DNA of 64,000 nucleotides from Ectocarpus siliculosus (lineage: Eukaryota; Sar; Phaeophyceae; Ectocarpales; Ectocarpaceae): NCBI GenBank assembly GCA_000310025.1, contig FN649758.1:2853568-2917567 (forward strand). The letters run 5' to 3'. The notes under the pieces are model-generated. The model saw only the letters and a list, made by a program, of their open reading frames with translations, did not search any database and was not told the origin of the DNA. How positions within the stretch are numbered: position 1 is the stretch's first letter; each line of letters begins with the position of its first letter. Positions 10,608-23,545 of this stretch are shown here, piece by piece. The translations under genes and the position numbers were made by a program.

Positions 10608-12709
10608 GATATCAAACCACTGCCGTCCGCTCTCGCGGCTGTGTGCAGTGGTGCAGTGTTTTTTTGCGACAAATTCGTGCGGTGTGGGGGGACGGCAGAG
10701 CTTGGTATTCTTAGGCCACATACCCCTTTTTGGCGTTCGTCTCGCATTTGTGGGTGCCCCACATGTCGATTCGGATCATCATGTCATTTCAGGTTGTGTA
10801 GCAGGTTGAGAGGCGGAGGCGAGCAGAGGGACCCGTGACCTGCGCCTTTGCTGGATCGTGGATAGGTGGTCTGAGGCGGCCGCCACCCTTTTTGTGCGGC
10901 AAATCACGATCGCCATGATAGGTGGGTGTACAAGCGTTGTGGAGGAACTGGTACAGCAGTACACAGACTGAGGATATTTGAAACGCGCGCTTCGTGCGCA
11001 TCGATGCGTTTGTGGCAGAACGGGGAGGGTATGGGGCGTGGAGGCAGAGGAGAACGGAACTACATCACTGCGCTCTGCGTTTCGGCTTCTGTGTTATTTG
11101 TGGTTGGCTTCCTTCATCAGTTGGAAGTGGAGCTACATATAGGGGTGATCTCCATCCAAACTGTCAAATCCAGCCCTCTACAATACAGCAGTGTGTAGCG
11201 GGATCCACATACAAGTACAAGTAGCAGGATCCACATGTCCAGCACGACGAGGTGTGTCGTGGCGGATTGCAGCGGCGCAGGGGGAAGAGGAGGAGGGTTA
11301 TCATCCAGTTCCCCTTGTATGCCGGCTCGCCGTGATTGTTGTACTTCCAATGTTCCCAACGCGAAGGATGTAACGTGATGCGGGTGTTTCAGCCAGCGGG
11401 CACCGTCCTGGTAGCTACAGCAACAGTTCCTGGGACCGCAGGGTGTGCAACCAGGTTTTCCAAAAGTTCGACCACGCACAACGCCTTGCTTGCTCACCTC
11501 CTGCCATGCATTCCCCCATCGCGGAGTGGGGGGGTAGACTTAGGAGCGCGAGCAGTACTTGCTACCTTTATTTCGTTTTCATACACAATGGGATCGACGC
11601 TCTTCAGTTTGAGACACGGTTGTGGGTGGGTAGGAATCACGCTTATTGTTTTCATGGAAAGTGGAAAAAACTCACCATAACCCTCCTAAAGTAGTGCCCC
11701 GTCCCTCCGCAAAAACAAAATGCCGAAAAATATTTGTCAGCCATTGGTCGAGGGGCTACAGTCCCTCCAAAGAATCTGAGCTCCTTGCCAGACAAAGGGT
11801 GACTTGGCTTCAGTACGAAAAGTGTCCCGAAACACGTGGGGACACTTTTCATACTGAAGCCAAGTCGCCACATTTTTCCAGTACCAGGCGATGTACAGTT
11901 TTGCGAACTGGGGGGCACGCGGGTTGGGAGATGTGTACAGCAAGTCAGAGGCCCAGGAGAGGCATCACACAGCATATCACACAGCGTACCACCTCAGCCA
12001 AGCATGATATAGACCAAGGGTTTCTCGCGTACGTTGCATACGGCGGAGCGTAGGGTGACTACAGTGCGGTTAATAGGCCTTTGAGTGCTGTGTCCCAAAG
12101 TGTCCCCAAAGTGTCCCCATTTGGGCTTGCAGCACTATTAGGGGGTCAATACGTATGTAGAGACTTACAAGTCTTGTCTACCCATAGAGATTGGAAAGAG
12201 GGTCGATGATGCCGGGAGGCTGAGTGCTGGACTTTTTGCGTGCAACCGACGCCGAAACAACATCACACCAGGTTGTTCCCCGTGAAAAACAAGAGTGTCG
12301 ATAGGCATACGTCTGCAGAAAGGGTGGTGGTATGTTTTGTTCCCGCCGGTGCCATGATACGGTGACAACGGTCTCGCTCATGCTGACGACACCAAATAGC
12401 AGATGCGAACTTTCGGCAGCGAAAAGCCTCAGGCCGACCAGAGACAACCAACACACCAACACTCTACGCCTATCTGATTTGACTGCATTGATTGATGCTT
12501 TACCTTATCGCTGCACGAAATAGCCGCCGTCGAGTTGCCAGTGACGGCCGGGCGGCGGTTCATGGAATTCTGCCGCATCGGCCGCATTGTTCTTCCACCA
12601 CATGCCGGCTTGAGATGAACGGCTCTGGTCGTTTGCTCTCAGTCCGTTCCCGTTCACGCCTCCTGATTCCCCCCCCCCCCCCCTTCTCGTGGTAATATTT
12701 CAAACACAG
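10608..12709. other. Intergenic interval between divergent genes 2 and 3
   Basis: This stretch lies upstream of the start of the minus-strand coiled-coil gene and upstream of the first recognised exon of the plus-strand TAF4-like gene. It must hold both promoters and probably the missing first exon(s) of the latter. A weak candidate is near 12530-12600, where an ATG-initiated frame reads MEFCRIGRIV, but no convincing donor follows. It also contains the hairpin at 11801-11866 and repeated AAAGTGTCCCC units near 12090-12119. Confidence 0.5.
11801..11866. repeat. Near-perfect inverted repeat, 28-bp arms, 10-bp loop
   Basis: The left arm 11801-11828 and right arm 11839-11866 are reverse complements with one mismatch, separated by 10 bp. 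The arm core AAAGTGTCCC recurs as a direct repeat at about 12090-12119. Short related ends (CCTAA then TAGTGC) near 11685-11700 and, inverted, near 12130-12146 suggest that all of this is one decayed MITE of about 460 bp. The boundary of that larger element is uncertain. Confidence 0.85.
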
Positions 12710-15700
12710 GTCACTGGCAATTCATCTCGCAGCGGGTCCAGGCGTTCCACTTGCAGCTGGCGAGCGAGCTACTACGGGCCCCCTCGCTTGCCAGCAAGAC
12801 GCCAACCGAGATGGATAGGATTCGAACGTCCTTCGAACACGCCTGCCGGGTGAGTGTGGTCAACCACAGCCCTCCATCGAACCGCCTTCCCCCCGCGACC
12901 GCGTTGTTGTCTTGAGTTCTTGGGGGAAGGAACGTGGTGGCCACAACAAGCTGTTGAGGAAGAGGGTGGATGGGTTGGGCCTGTTGTTTGGAAGTTCGGG
13001 CCCGGCCGACTTCTGGTGTGAACTTTGGTGAACCCGACCTCTGGTGAACTTTGTTTCTTCATGCTTGAGAGAGATGGGAACAGTCTTCGCGCTATCATAC
13101 CTTCAAACGCATTCGTGAGGCATTCGTACATCGAGACCACGCGTCAAGACTTAGCCACCGACTGCGGCACGTTTCGAGCGCATCAACATCATAGCGGCGG
13201 GTGGGGGCATTCAAACTGCGTCACGTTGCTCGAGGATTGGGGAAGGACCGGATGGGAGGTTGAAAGTTTTCGTTAACGGGGGTAGCTTGTCCTTCCTGCC
13301 CATGGTAGGACAAGAATTGCAACGGTGGCAACCCCCCCCCCCCCCCCGCCCCTCCCAACACCGCGTTGCGGCGGTCGAATTGGTCGCATCACGCCCCCGC
13401 CCTTCACCGACAGAGATCGATCTCGAGGATACAGCTCGGGAACGACCCGGACCTTGCGCTCGGCAATAGCGCCGAACGAATGTTCTCTGGCATCGTTCGG
13501 CTGCACAAATGCAGCATCCACCAGGAGCTGAAAGAGGAATTCGGGCCCGCGGTGGAGACGCTGCTCATATTCGTGGCGGTCGACAGCGTGAGCAAGCACG
13601 CCCTCCAAAGCTTCAAGGTTTGTCGGAGCCATAGAAACCGAAATTTAAGCCTTTAGAAGTATATATACTGCGATGTCGGCTTCTTCTGAGCGAAAACACG
13701 CCAACGACACAACAATAATAATGGGAAAATTTTGGCACCGAGAGAAAGATGAAAACCACAACTACACAGCAAGTAACGTTTTTTTTTTTTATGTAGCAGT
13801 TCCAACTCACGAGGTACCTCGAGGTAACACCTCTCTGTAGGGAATGTGTAGTCCTCCTTTTGGGAAACTAAGAACAACTCCTATCGCACGGATGCTAGGA
13901 GGTACTGAGTAGAGATCGAAACGGGTTTTACAGTAAAGACAATCGAAACAACATCCCCAGCGATGCTCTTTTGTGATTAATGCTCTCGCATGTTTTACCG
14001 CTGCTCTACGGTAGGGGGGACAAAATATTCCCGTACGAACCAGGGCAAGAGATGTCACGGGGAGACAGCAGCAGCAGCAGCAGCAGAGTAGATTAGATTG
14101 GGTGCTTGCGCTAACGACCTGATGGGTAGTCGATTATGCTCAGAATACTTTATTGCTGGTGCCGCTCTGCGTGTTCCTCCGCCGACCCGCGTCATCGCAG
14201 GGGGCATTCTCAGCCCGCGCGGAGATAAACCGTCAGGCGTCCGCTGCCGACAAGCCTCGCCGCAAGTTTCTACCCTCTGCCGCCGCAGTCGCCGCCGCTG
14301 CCGCCGCTGCCGCCGCCACTGCCACTGCCACCAACCTCGAGGCCGAACGCCTGATGGCCTACCAAAACCACCAACAGCAACGGCTCCGAAAGGAGCTGCA
14401 ACACCATCACCATCACCGCCACCAGTCGCGTCCCGGCGTCGTGAGGAAGGCCGCGGCTGCGCAGCGAGCGGCGGTGGTTGGCTCAAAGTCACGGAGAGCG
14501 ACTGCGTCGCCATCAAAAGCGAAGGCGGCGAAGGCACCGAGGCTCTGCAGAACGAAATCGGCTGGGAGTAGTGGCCACGGCAGCGGCGGTAGCAGCAGCG
14601 GCGGCTCCACCCCTAGGGGAACCGGCCGCTATCGGGGGGCCGGGAGAGGGGGGGGCTGGAACACCGCGAGGCTACCGGAGGAGGACAGGAACGGGCTGCT
14701 CAAGGTGGGGGAGGGAGCGTCCGGCGTTTAGCGGGAGCAAGAGGCGAGGGGTGTTCTTGGGGGTCTGGTGGGGAATAAGGGTAGACGGCAGTAGAAAGTG
14801 AGTGGCGGTCAGATAGCTTGGTCGATGGTTGTTGCTGCTGGTGCTGGTGCTGCGATTATTTCCCCCCCCCACGTTGTTCGATGATGGATGCACGCATGAA
14901 AGACAACTTTGCTTTGATTTGTTTTTTTCATCTCGCCGTCGTTTCTCGCTGCTTTAGTTTTGTTTGTGTGTCTCGTCTCTGAGTGTGCTTTGAGGACGTT
15001 TCTTCCCAACGTACGCTCTTGGAAGGCGACGAAAACCGGACAGGTTGCGCGCATGACACCCTGTTTCTCGATATTTCGAATAGATGCTGCCGCAATGTTT
15101 CCTGCTGCTACTGCTGCTGCTACTGCTGTTACGCTGCTCACACCTAGCGCCGCTGACGAGAGCTCAAAATAGCTTCGCGATTTTTCTCCCGCTCTTTCTC
15201 TCCTCATCGTCGCAGCTGCCGTGGGACGGCCTAGATGCGGTGAGCGAACAAGTCAAGCTCGTTACCGACGCCAGGGTGCAGCTCATCGAAGAGCGCCGGC
15301 TTCGGCCCAGCTACGTGCCCCCGCTCTCCCCCCGAGACTACCAATATTCTTCCGGAACCGGCGGCGATTCCACCGAAGAACCGGGGTCCCCTCAGGGCCA
15401 CGACGACTCGGAGGAGGCGGAAGAAGACGCCGAGGCTGCTGCCCGGCGGCGGGAGAAGCAGCCTTGGTTTGCTAGGAACGTTGTCGATCACAGGTGCAGT
15501 GAAGGCTGGAGGAGGCAAGCACTCACTTTCCCCACCATTTTGGGATGGGAGTTGTAGATAGAGCTCAGCGTGCGATTCTCATGCCGCCGAACGTAAGGGG
15601 ATGCCTGCACCCTTGGTACGCATGTTTTGCCCGCGGCGAAAAGTCTTGAGGGCAGGTGGATAAACCCTGATGAAGAGAGGGATACCTCCGGACCCAGCAG

Positions 15701-18700
15701 CACCCGGTCCGGGATACACGGACGATAACTTTCATTTTTTCGTGGTTGCTGTTTTCAGCGGATTTACGTCCACCCAGGCTGCCCCATCTCTCCCTGCCCC
15801 TGTCGGCCTCCGACCTACCTATGTGCCGACCGCCTCTTGTTTTGCTGTGCTCGGTGGCCGGGAAGGTCGGCGTGGTGCGGCCTGAGGAACGCCGGAGCAC
15901 GCGCGGGGCTGCGGAAGGTGTTGCAGCCCCGCCCCTGGGGCGATCCGCTTGCTCCCTCCGGGGGTGGCCAGGAGGCCGCTAATAGCCAAGTCTTGGAGGT
16001 AGGCGTGTATTTACCGGCCCTGTGCTGCCGGTTTGTTTTTGTGGCGACACAAAATGTGGCAGCACTACTTCGCGGCACGGCGAGGTACCATGTGAATGGC
16101 AGGGTGATACGGGTGTTTTATACTTGCAAGCATGAAATGTTATTGGCGGGCATTCCGCTTGCGTTGATCGTTTTGTCTCTTGTTTTCTCGCTGATTTTGG
16201 GCGTTTTCCCTCTTGCGGTTGTGGTCCTGATCAGTCGTGCTATTGCTGTTCAATGGTTGTCGTTCTTCTCCAGCTTCCGTAACGTCCATACGTGCCAGGG
16301 TGTTTTTCTCACGGGTGTATGTATTGTCTCTATCTACGGTTTGCCCCGGCTCGATCATGTTACTATTTATGGAGTCTGCCTAGATCCGTCGTGTCGCACG
16401 CGCGGGGGTCTCATCCCTTCCTTCCATCCCTAGCGCCGAATTGAACTCGTTCATCGCCCAGCGCAGTGCCACATGTCCACCCTTGTGTGACATCGCAACA
16501 CGACGGTGAACGCGCTTGTCAGGCGTTGTATCATACATAGCCGCAAACAAGCAATCCCGCTGATTGTGGCGCGATGGGTGAGTGTAATAGTGCGGCCGAT
16601 GGTGTAGACCGCGGGAACGCAACACTCCCTCTCTAGGCGTTCAGCGTATCCCAGTCACTTCCCGTGCCCCACTATCGTCCCCGTGCTGCCGTGCCTCACG
16701 CCGGCCTTTGCAGCTCATATCAGCGGCCACCCAGGCTTACCTTAAGCGCGTCCTGACCGAACTATCGGTGGTGGCCTACCAGCGGCGGGGAGGGTTGTCA
16801 GAAGAACTGCTTCAAGGTTGGTTGTTGGATCTCGAGAGTGGCACCACCACGTGGTAAATCGGTTCGTCGTACGGGGAGCCTTGTTTACCTAGACGGGTTT
16901 TTCGTGGTACAGCCAACGTGACGGGATTTTGGTTGTCCTTTATCACCTGTCTCTGCTGTTGTTGTCGTCGTTGTTTTTCTTGAACTACTGTAGTAGTGGT
17001 AGGGATAGTTGCTGTTGCTGCTGTGTCGCCACCAGATGCCCGTTGCTAATGGCGCTGACAGCAAGGGATCGACGGCTGCGATGGATCTTCTTGCGCGATG
17101 GATGTCCACGATCCTGGTAAACATATCCAGCGTCCACAGAGACCAAACGCAAGCTCGGACTTGTGTACGCGTGTAACCAGTCCCAACATTACTCAAGAGA
17201 CATCTATCTGCCTGGCGATGGAACCAGCTTTGCGTTTCACATCTCCCGTCACACGACTTGCCTTGCCCGCACTGAGACTGTCCGACCACGCACCCTGCGA
17301 ACGTGTCCAACGAAGGTCTCGAGGAGCGAATGGAAGACCCCCGGTCACCGGGCTCCGCGCTCGTCCTGTACGAGGGACTGGTGCCTCGTTTCCCGCGCTA
17401 CGAGTCCGGAGGGAGTTCAACGACGATCACTACGGGGACACCGGCTGCAGCAGTGGCTACGACAACCGAGGACCCTCGCGAGGTGCTGCGGCGTGAAGAG
17501 GGGGCCCACAGACGGTCGTGCCTGGAGAGGGAGGCCGGCTGGGAGGCGAGGGTCGCGGAGGTGATGGCGGCCGCAGACGGGGTGAGTTTTATTGGTCTGC
17601 GTTGACGTCGGCCGCCGTGAGGGCTGTTGATATCCGGCGGCGGCGGCGGCGGCAGTGGCCTGTTTCTATGCCTCCCTCGATCTGTGTTGGTTGTCCGCCG
17701 CCACAACGTTTTCTGTTTTTTCCAAGAGCTGGCTGCTTACGGTCGAAAATTCCCTGACTATTGCTGACGCTGCTTGTGTGTGTGGCCTTGTTCTCGCCCG
17801 CTGTTCCACCCCTTGGACACACGGGGACAACCGACACATACACGTTTGAGTAGATTACGTGCTGCCATGTAGAATTATTATCCCATCACAAGACTAATGT
17901 CTTCTCATTGGTCTGCCGGTTAGTACGGTCGACGGCAATTCTGAAGAAGCACACCGAACGACGACGACACATACAGGGGAGGAAATCGCGGAACAAGCTC
18001 AGGTCGTTTAGGAACGCGCCCTCGCAGAGGGTAGGCGTGGATTCTCTGTCGGCGTGGTCCGAGTCCGGCTGGCTGTCGAGGGAACAGGTGGCGGCGAACG
18101 AGTTCGCGAGGCGGGTGGGCTTCAAGAGGGGGGTGGGGCTTTCGATGCCGGCCTCCGCGGAGTGGAGACGAAAGAAGCGGATGGCGGAGGCGGCGGAAGC
18201 GAGGGGTCGTGGAGGCGGTGGCGGTGGCGGCAGCGGTGGTCGCTACGCCATGGGAGGGAGCGGGCAGCAGCAGCAGCAGCAGCAGGAGGAGGGGGAGGAC
18301 CAGATGGAGATTGAGGAATGTGATGAAAGCCGGCTCTCTGTAGACGGCGGAGGAATAGATGCCCGTCCGTCGGTGGTGGGAGTACGGGACGAAGGAGTGG
18401 GCGAGAGGCGCAAAAGACAGAGTACGGGCAACAACATGGACGACCAAAGCGACGACGACGGCAACCGCAAGAGCCGGTCGGGCAGCGGCGAAGACGAACA
18501 GGCCCGGGCCTTGGTGCGCGACGTGAGGCGGCGGTTTCACAGGTTCGGCGGCACCACCCCGGCGGCGCCTGGCGGCCGCATCGAGATCAACAACGCCGAC
18601 CTGACCGAGCACCTGCGGGCGGTTATGCCGACCTGCAGCAGGGAGAGCTGGGCAATACTGTCCGGACTGAAGGCGCGCCTGGCCTCCCAGCGGCGGCGTG

Positions 18701-18720
18701 CGGCAGACGCGGGACGGTAA
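12710..18720 (+). CDS. TAF4-like protein (tentative), 5' end not resolved
   Basis: Proposed exons are 12710-12849, 13414-13617, 14201-14704, 15216-15493, 15887-15998, 16714-16816, 17277-17581 and about 17893-18720, ending at TAA. Phases agree at every junction; the last acceptor is ambiguous (17893, or about 17922 if a small exon is missing). TAF4 is a TFIID subunit with a histone-fold segment and a conserved C-terminal helix pair. Here SAATQAYLKRVLTELSVVA (exon 16714) resembles the segment after the TAF4 histone fold, and the last 45 residues (INNADLTEHLRAVM, then SRESWAILSGLKARL) resemble the TAF4 C-terminus. The N-terminal 114 residues are helical (HWQFISQRVQAFHLQLASEL) and do not look like the TAFH domain. 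The exon at 14201 encodes Ala, Gln and His runs, and the last exon Gly, Gln and acidic runs. The exon structure is well supported; the TAF4 name is not certain. Confidence 0.5.
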
Positions 18721-18936
18721 CGTCTGTGACGTTCTTTTGTGTGGGTGGAATAGTTGCGTGGACGGGTGGGGGTGTTTTCGCCTACGCTGGAACGCTGCGC
18801 ACGATCAAGCAACGCACACCAAACATTTTGTTTTTGGTTGGGGGGGTGAGTGGGTGGAGAGTGAAATGCTGTCGACTTGGTGGACAGGACCAAATAGCAA
18901 AATAGACAGAAAGAGAGCGAAAGAGAGAAAGAGAAA

Positions 18937-18979
<43 letters not shown>

Positions 18980-21660
18980 CTCACAGGCAGAAAGAAAGAG
19001 GGAGACAGCCAAAGGGGACCGAGTTGTCATTATTCCCAAGCAAAAGCCGCTTGGTGTTGCCCTCTGCCCTTCCGTTCAAGAGAGCTAGTAAAGGCATTTT
19101 CGCAATCGGAGATTGAGCCCGGGAGACCCAGGGGGGGATACGCGGGTTGGTTTCTTGCTCTCTTGATGTTTTTGTTGGCGGCCCGTGGCGCAGGGAAGGG
19201 GGGGAAGAAGATTAAGAAAATATTTCGAAAGCGTGAAAAGAGTGGTTGAGCGAACAGTGAACGAGGTGAACGAGTGGGGAGGCCGTCTCGAGGCAAGTAA
19301 ATTTTCCGTAAATGTTGAAGCTGTCTGAATCACAATTTTCCGTAATGTTGAATCAGCTGCTGTTCTTGGTTGTTTGTTGATGGTGCTGCTGTAGTCCGCT
19401 GAGCATGCGTGCTCCGGATTGGGTTTCTTGTCAGCACCAGGTTGTGTGTTCGACGTTTGTAAGATATGCCGATATTGCTTACGTACAAGTATTTTTCTTG
19501 TTGGTGGGCGGGCGCGTGCGGGTGTCGTCCGTGTTGGTGTGTATGCAGGGTGGATGCTTGATTCCTTGTGAACGGTCTCGCCAACCCAACAACCCGCGGA
19601 AACAAGAGTCTACTGGCCAAATAACGCAAGAACACTTGTGTGTGTGGTGTATCGCCGGTTGCCACTGCTCTACTCATCCCGTGATTGCGCACCGCAAGGA
19701 AGACGGTGAAAAAAATAAAGTCTTGGTGGTGGCGTTCCTTTCCTCCTGTGTGACCCCGGCTGGTGCGTCCAAAAAATGTGCCGAAGCGGGACGGCTCACT
19801 GCTCTATTTCCGCAAAGTCGAGAACCGTGGAGAGGCAAAGCGGGGGCCACGTCTTGTACAATACGTGGTGTGGGTTTGTGTGTGTGTGCGCTGCATGCAG
19901 CACTTCAGAAATTATGTGTTGATTAGCTTTGGCAATGTTGCTGGAAAGTTTTGGTGCGTACAGCATTGATTGTTGTCAACACGCCTATGATTGGCTCGTT
20001 GGTTGTGTAGTTTTCACTACCGCATGGTCGAAGGGCTTGCTCAACTCGTCCCTTGCCAGTACAGTGTGGATGACATGATTATTTCATCATTTCATTTCTT
20101 TTTCTGGGCCAGCCGGCTGGCCAACGGCATTCGTCAGTGTGGGCGGGCCGTAAGATCGCTAGAACAGTACGAACTCCTACTCCCCCCCCGGCATGGGCGG
20201 TCTCTGTGTGCGTGCGTGCTAATATGCGTTTTACTTTGTTATAGCATCTGCCTCATCGCTGACCGATGATACTAACTCAGTCTTCGGGCTGGATAACGAA
20301 CACGGGGTTGTGGGATTCTTGATATAGCATCGACCGCGCCAATTTGGCCGACTGGCAAATGAAACGCGTCAGTCTTTGTGGCTTTATCAAAACAAAAAAC
20401 ACGATCACTTTCTAGCGTCAGCTACATGTGTGTTTGAGTATGGACGTTTTTTGCGAAATTTGATATAAAGTTGAGGTGTTCTCTGCATGATGTTACCTTA
20501 ATTAAAAGTAATACTAGTGAAGTTGATTGCATTTTCTCGTCTCATGCACCCCACCCGCCATCCACGCCTTAATAGGAGCATCGTTCCGGGGTGGAAGTAT
20601 GTTCATTGAATCGGCCACGTTGTTTCTGTTGCCTCTGTCCGCCAATCGCTTCCGTTCCTCTGTTTCGAACGAAAAGTGGTCATGCATCGGTGATTGGTGG
20701 GTTACGAACATGACGGGGCATAAATATGAATGAAATAGTGCCAGGTCCCCCAGGTGGGGCGCGGGCGTGGGGGAGCGGGGGCGGGTGAGAGTACCATAAA
20801 CAAACATATTTGCGGTTCGCCGGTTCGCTGTATGATTATAAATTGTGTGTTTCGCTTCGCTTGTCTCGATCAAGGTAAGTGGGGTGTAAGCGGTTGGCGT
20901 TTGGGAAGCCGTCCTCATCGATGTGTGCTACTGCTGATGTTAGTTTTTCTCGTCCTCGGGAGACCCGTGTCTGGACAATCAACTTAGGCATACTCGTGTG
21001 CAGTTTTGTTAGCGTCGCAACAAGCAATCTATGGTTGGTCGGAGCGTGTGGCAACGGGAGCAGAGTGTGAGAGGGGGAGGGGGTCGTGAACGAAACTCTC
21101 TGCTTGCGTGCCCTCATTGGCGTTATTTTTCCGCCATACGCAGTGTCGAGTCTGCTGCAAGATTTGAATGCGTTCTCCGCGACTTTCTTGCTTGAACCAC
21201 TTGTGTGTGGCGTTTTCCCTCTTACACTAGGGCTGCAGCGTAGTGGCGTTTTCGTCGGAAACGGGAGCGAAGGAGGATGCGGAATGGCTACTGTGGTAAG
21301 AGTATTCCTGGAAAATTCTGGACTGCCGGGAATAGCATCGCAAGAATGAATGTGTGGTGGCGACGTTCCGCACGACGTACACCTACAGTTCGTTGAACCT
21401 GAATGTTAATAATCTTACATATTTTCAACTAACCAGCAGAGGGTACGAGTTCGTTGTGCATCACTGGGCACTGGTCTCTTCGGGTTGTAGGTTGTTGGCC
21501 GTGCTCTGCTCCAAGCACCTGAGAAAAGTGAGTTGAGAGTGAATTCTTGATACATACCCATTCCGACCCTCTTTGCCATCGACCAATATTTCCACCACGC
21601 GCGGTCAACAGGTCGGGATTTCAGTATTTATTATAGGATGAGGAGGAATATAATACCGCG
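18721..21660. other. Intergenic, no gene recognised
   Basis: The start is probably the 3' UTR of the TAF4-like gene. A GA microsatellite lies at about 18900-18976. Further on, open frames are short, AT content rises and no splice-linked frames or known motifs are visible. Confidence 0.5.
18939..18976. repeat. (GA)n microsatellite
   Basis: An uninterrupted GA run of about 19 units is preceded by an imperfect A/G-rich stretch from about 18905, 3' of the TAF4-like gene. Confidence 0.97.
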
Positions 21661-21668
21661 TAGTAAAG

Positions 21669-21795
21669 GGTTGCGAGTCACCGCACGGACGCTCAGGAGG
21701 CATCGCACGGTTCGGAGTCAGGGGTGCGGTGCAAATTTAATAACGAAAGAAATGTTATAAAAAACGACCGCACGGGGGTGCGGTGACTCGCAACC
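21669..21795. repeat. Inverted repeat with 18-bp perfect arms
   Basis: Arms 21669-21686 and 21778-21795 are perfect reverse complements of 18 bp around a 91-bp centre. The centre repeats variants of the arm motif (CCGCACGG). This has the shape of a small foldback or MITE-like element; no coding sequence is inside. Confidence 0.8.
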
Positions 21796-22136
21796 TCTTG
21801 GTTTGTAGACTATGTTTTTGCAAAAAAAAAAGCGATAACGAACGATGATGACGATGATGGTCGTATTTTATTTTATTGAGGGTAATTCTTTAGGGAGTGA
21901 TGGAGATGTGCTGTAGGTCACATGTATGTACGTGTGGGGGGGGAGGGGCTTGGTCGACACGAATAACGTATATATAGGGTTATATGAATTAGATTCATTA
22001 ATATATTAATTACTTTTTGGGGGTATTTAGCTGGCAACGTATGAAGACTCATCCCCCATGTCACAGGGAGGGTCGGCCCCAGATTGTGGCCCTTTTTTAG
22101 AAGTAAAATAATTTTGTTTCCAACCGCCCTGAGACT

Positions 22137-22596
22137 TGTTGTTGTTGTTGTTGGTGTTGTCTTCACATTAAAAACCGTTCCGATCTCTCTCTACCCAGTA
22201 CCTTCGTATGTCCGTACTGATCCAACACTCGACGCGGTCGATTCCCGTGGTCACAGGTTAACTTACCCTAAAAAGGTACACTCAAATAAACTGGCCCCGA
22301 GGGGTCCGCAAGTCAATAGAAATCAACGACAGATATTCTGGGATCCTCTGCTCCCTCTTCGCGCTATGCGAGGTATCAACTGAGACTAGCAGTCACTATC
22401 TATCATGGGCCGGAGAGAAAGAGGTACACCCCCTTGGTTCAATCTTGGTACTTCACAACGCAAGCAGAGACAAGGCCATCTGGCACAGAAAAAGAGAGAA
22501 AAAAAGAAAAAAGAGAAACAAAAAGTAGAAAAAAATAAAAATGGAAACCGTAAGGAGAAGAGAAAATAAATGAAAATAAAATGAAAAATGAAAAAA
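22137..22596 (+). mobile_element. SINE-like repeat, copy 1 (fullest copy with A-rich tail)
   Basis: The copy starts with a GTT run, continues with about 340 bp of unique sequence and ends in about 110 bp of A/G-rich tail. A second copy lies inverted at 32345-32826, and shorter diverged copies occur at 35328-35492 and 36641-36820. The stretch 22236-22246 (GGTCGATTCCC) resembles a Pol III B box (GGTTCGANNCC) lacking one T. This suggests a tRNA-related SINE. The class is inferred; the shared sequence is directly seen. Confidence 0.65.
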
Positions 22597-23419
22597 GACT
22601 GACTGTGACTGATGGCAATGGCGTCTTTTTTCAGTGGTCTGCCCAAGGGTGTCGGGAGAATATATTTTCTGACATCTGTGTACCGTCCAGAGGCGCTGAT
22701 GGGGGGGGGTTCCCCCGATGGTTCGTGTCCAAGCTTTCCAAAAATATAATACAAATCGAAAATAACTTCAGCGCATCAGCTATCCAACGCAATTTGTTGC
22801 AAATAATCCGATCCAATAAGTTATGATTTAAACTATCCCTCACAGAACCCCTCCGCCCAGAGCACATATTTATAGGTGCTGCGTGCGGGCGGGGGTTCTT
22901 GTTCCACCACGTCACGTTGTACTCATCTCAGTTGGGCATCATGCATGCACTTCAGGCGCTCTTTTCAGTTTCTCTCAGAGTCTCAGTTGGTTGTCTGGGT
23001 GTGTGTGTCTAAAGACGCGTGGTTTGTTCGGGAGGTTGGGCCTGCCATTGGGAATGACAGAGAGAGGCGACCACCCCTCCCTACCAACGTTTCCAGTATT
23101 GGATCACCCACCCTCCGCGTCTAGACTGCCAAGTCTAGACGCATCAGATCAAAGCATTCATCCCTCGCCGGGACAGCCGCCGCTACATTGGCACCTGCGA
23201 AACTCCCAGAAGACCAAGACGCTGGAAGAGAGAAATATGTGAGACTGAAACACACGTTATGTGCCAGTCAAACAACCGTCGATCGATCCGTCCCTCCTCT
23301 TCTGCTGTTGAATATTTGAGACCGCCACCACACTGGCGACATGCCTTCAGCGCATTCGCTGGCCAAGTGACCACACACGTACGTACAGAGTTTGGGCCCG
23401 GGGGTGAGGTAGATACCAT

Positions 23420-23545
23420 TTCCGCAATGTTGCCGGACCGACAGTAGTGAAAAGAACCACGATTTTCCTTGCAAAAACTTTCTTTGGTGCCAAGCAGGTG
23501 CAGGCCCCGGACATCAAGACACCAACAGAGGAAACAATGACCATG
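23420..23545. repeat. Dispersed repeat, copy A (partner at 49180-49320)
   Basis: About 125 bp match 49180-49320 at roughly 80 percent by eye, for example CGCAATGTTGCCGG and CAAAAACTTTCTTT in both. Read on the minus strand, both copies keep one frame with the same residues (KKVF, then RK, VLFT, PATLRK), which suggests that the repeat derives from a protein-coding element. Confidence 0.6.

Noticed and set aside
17920-18612. 230-codon minus-strand frame
   Set aside because: Shadow of the last exon of the TAF4-like gene.
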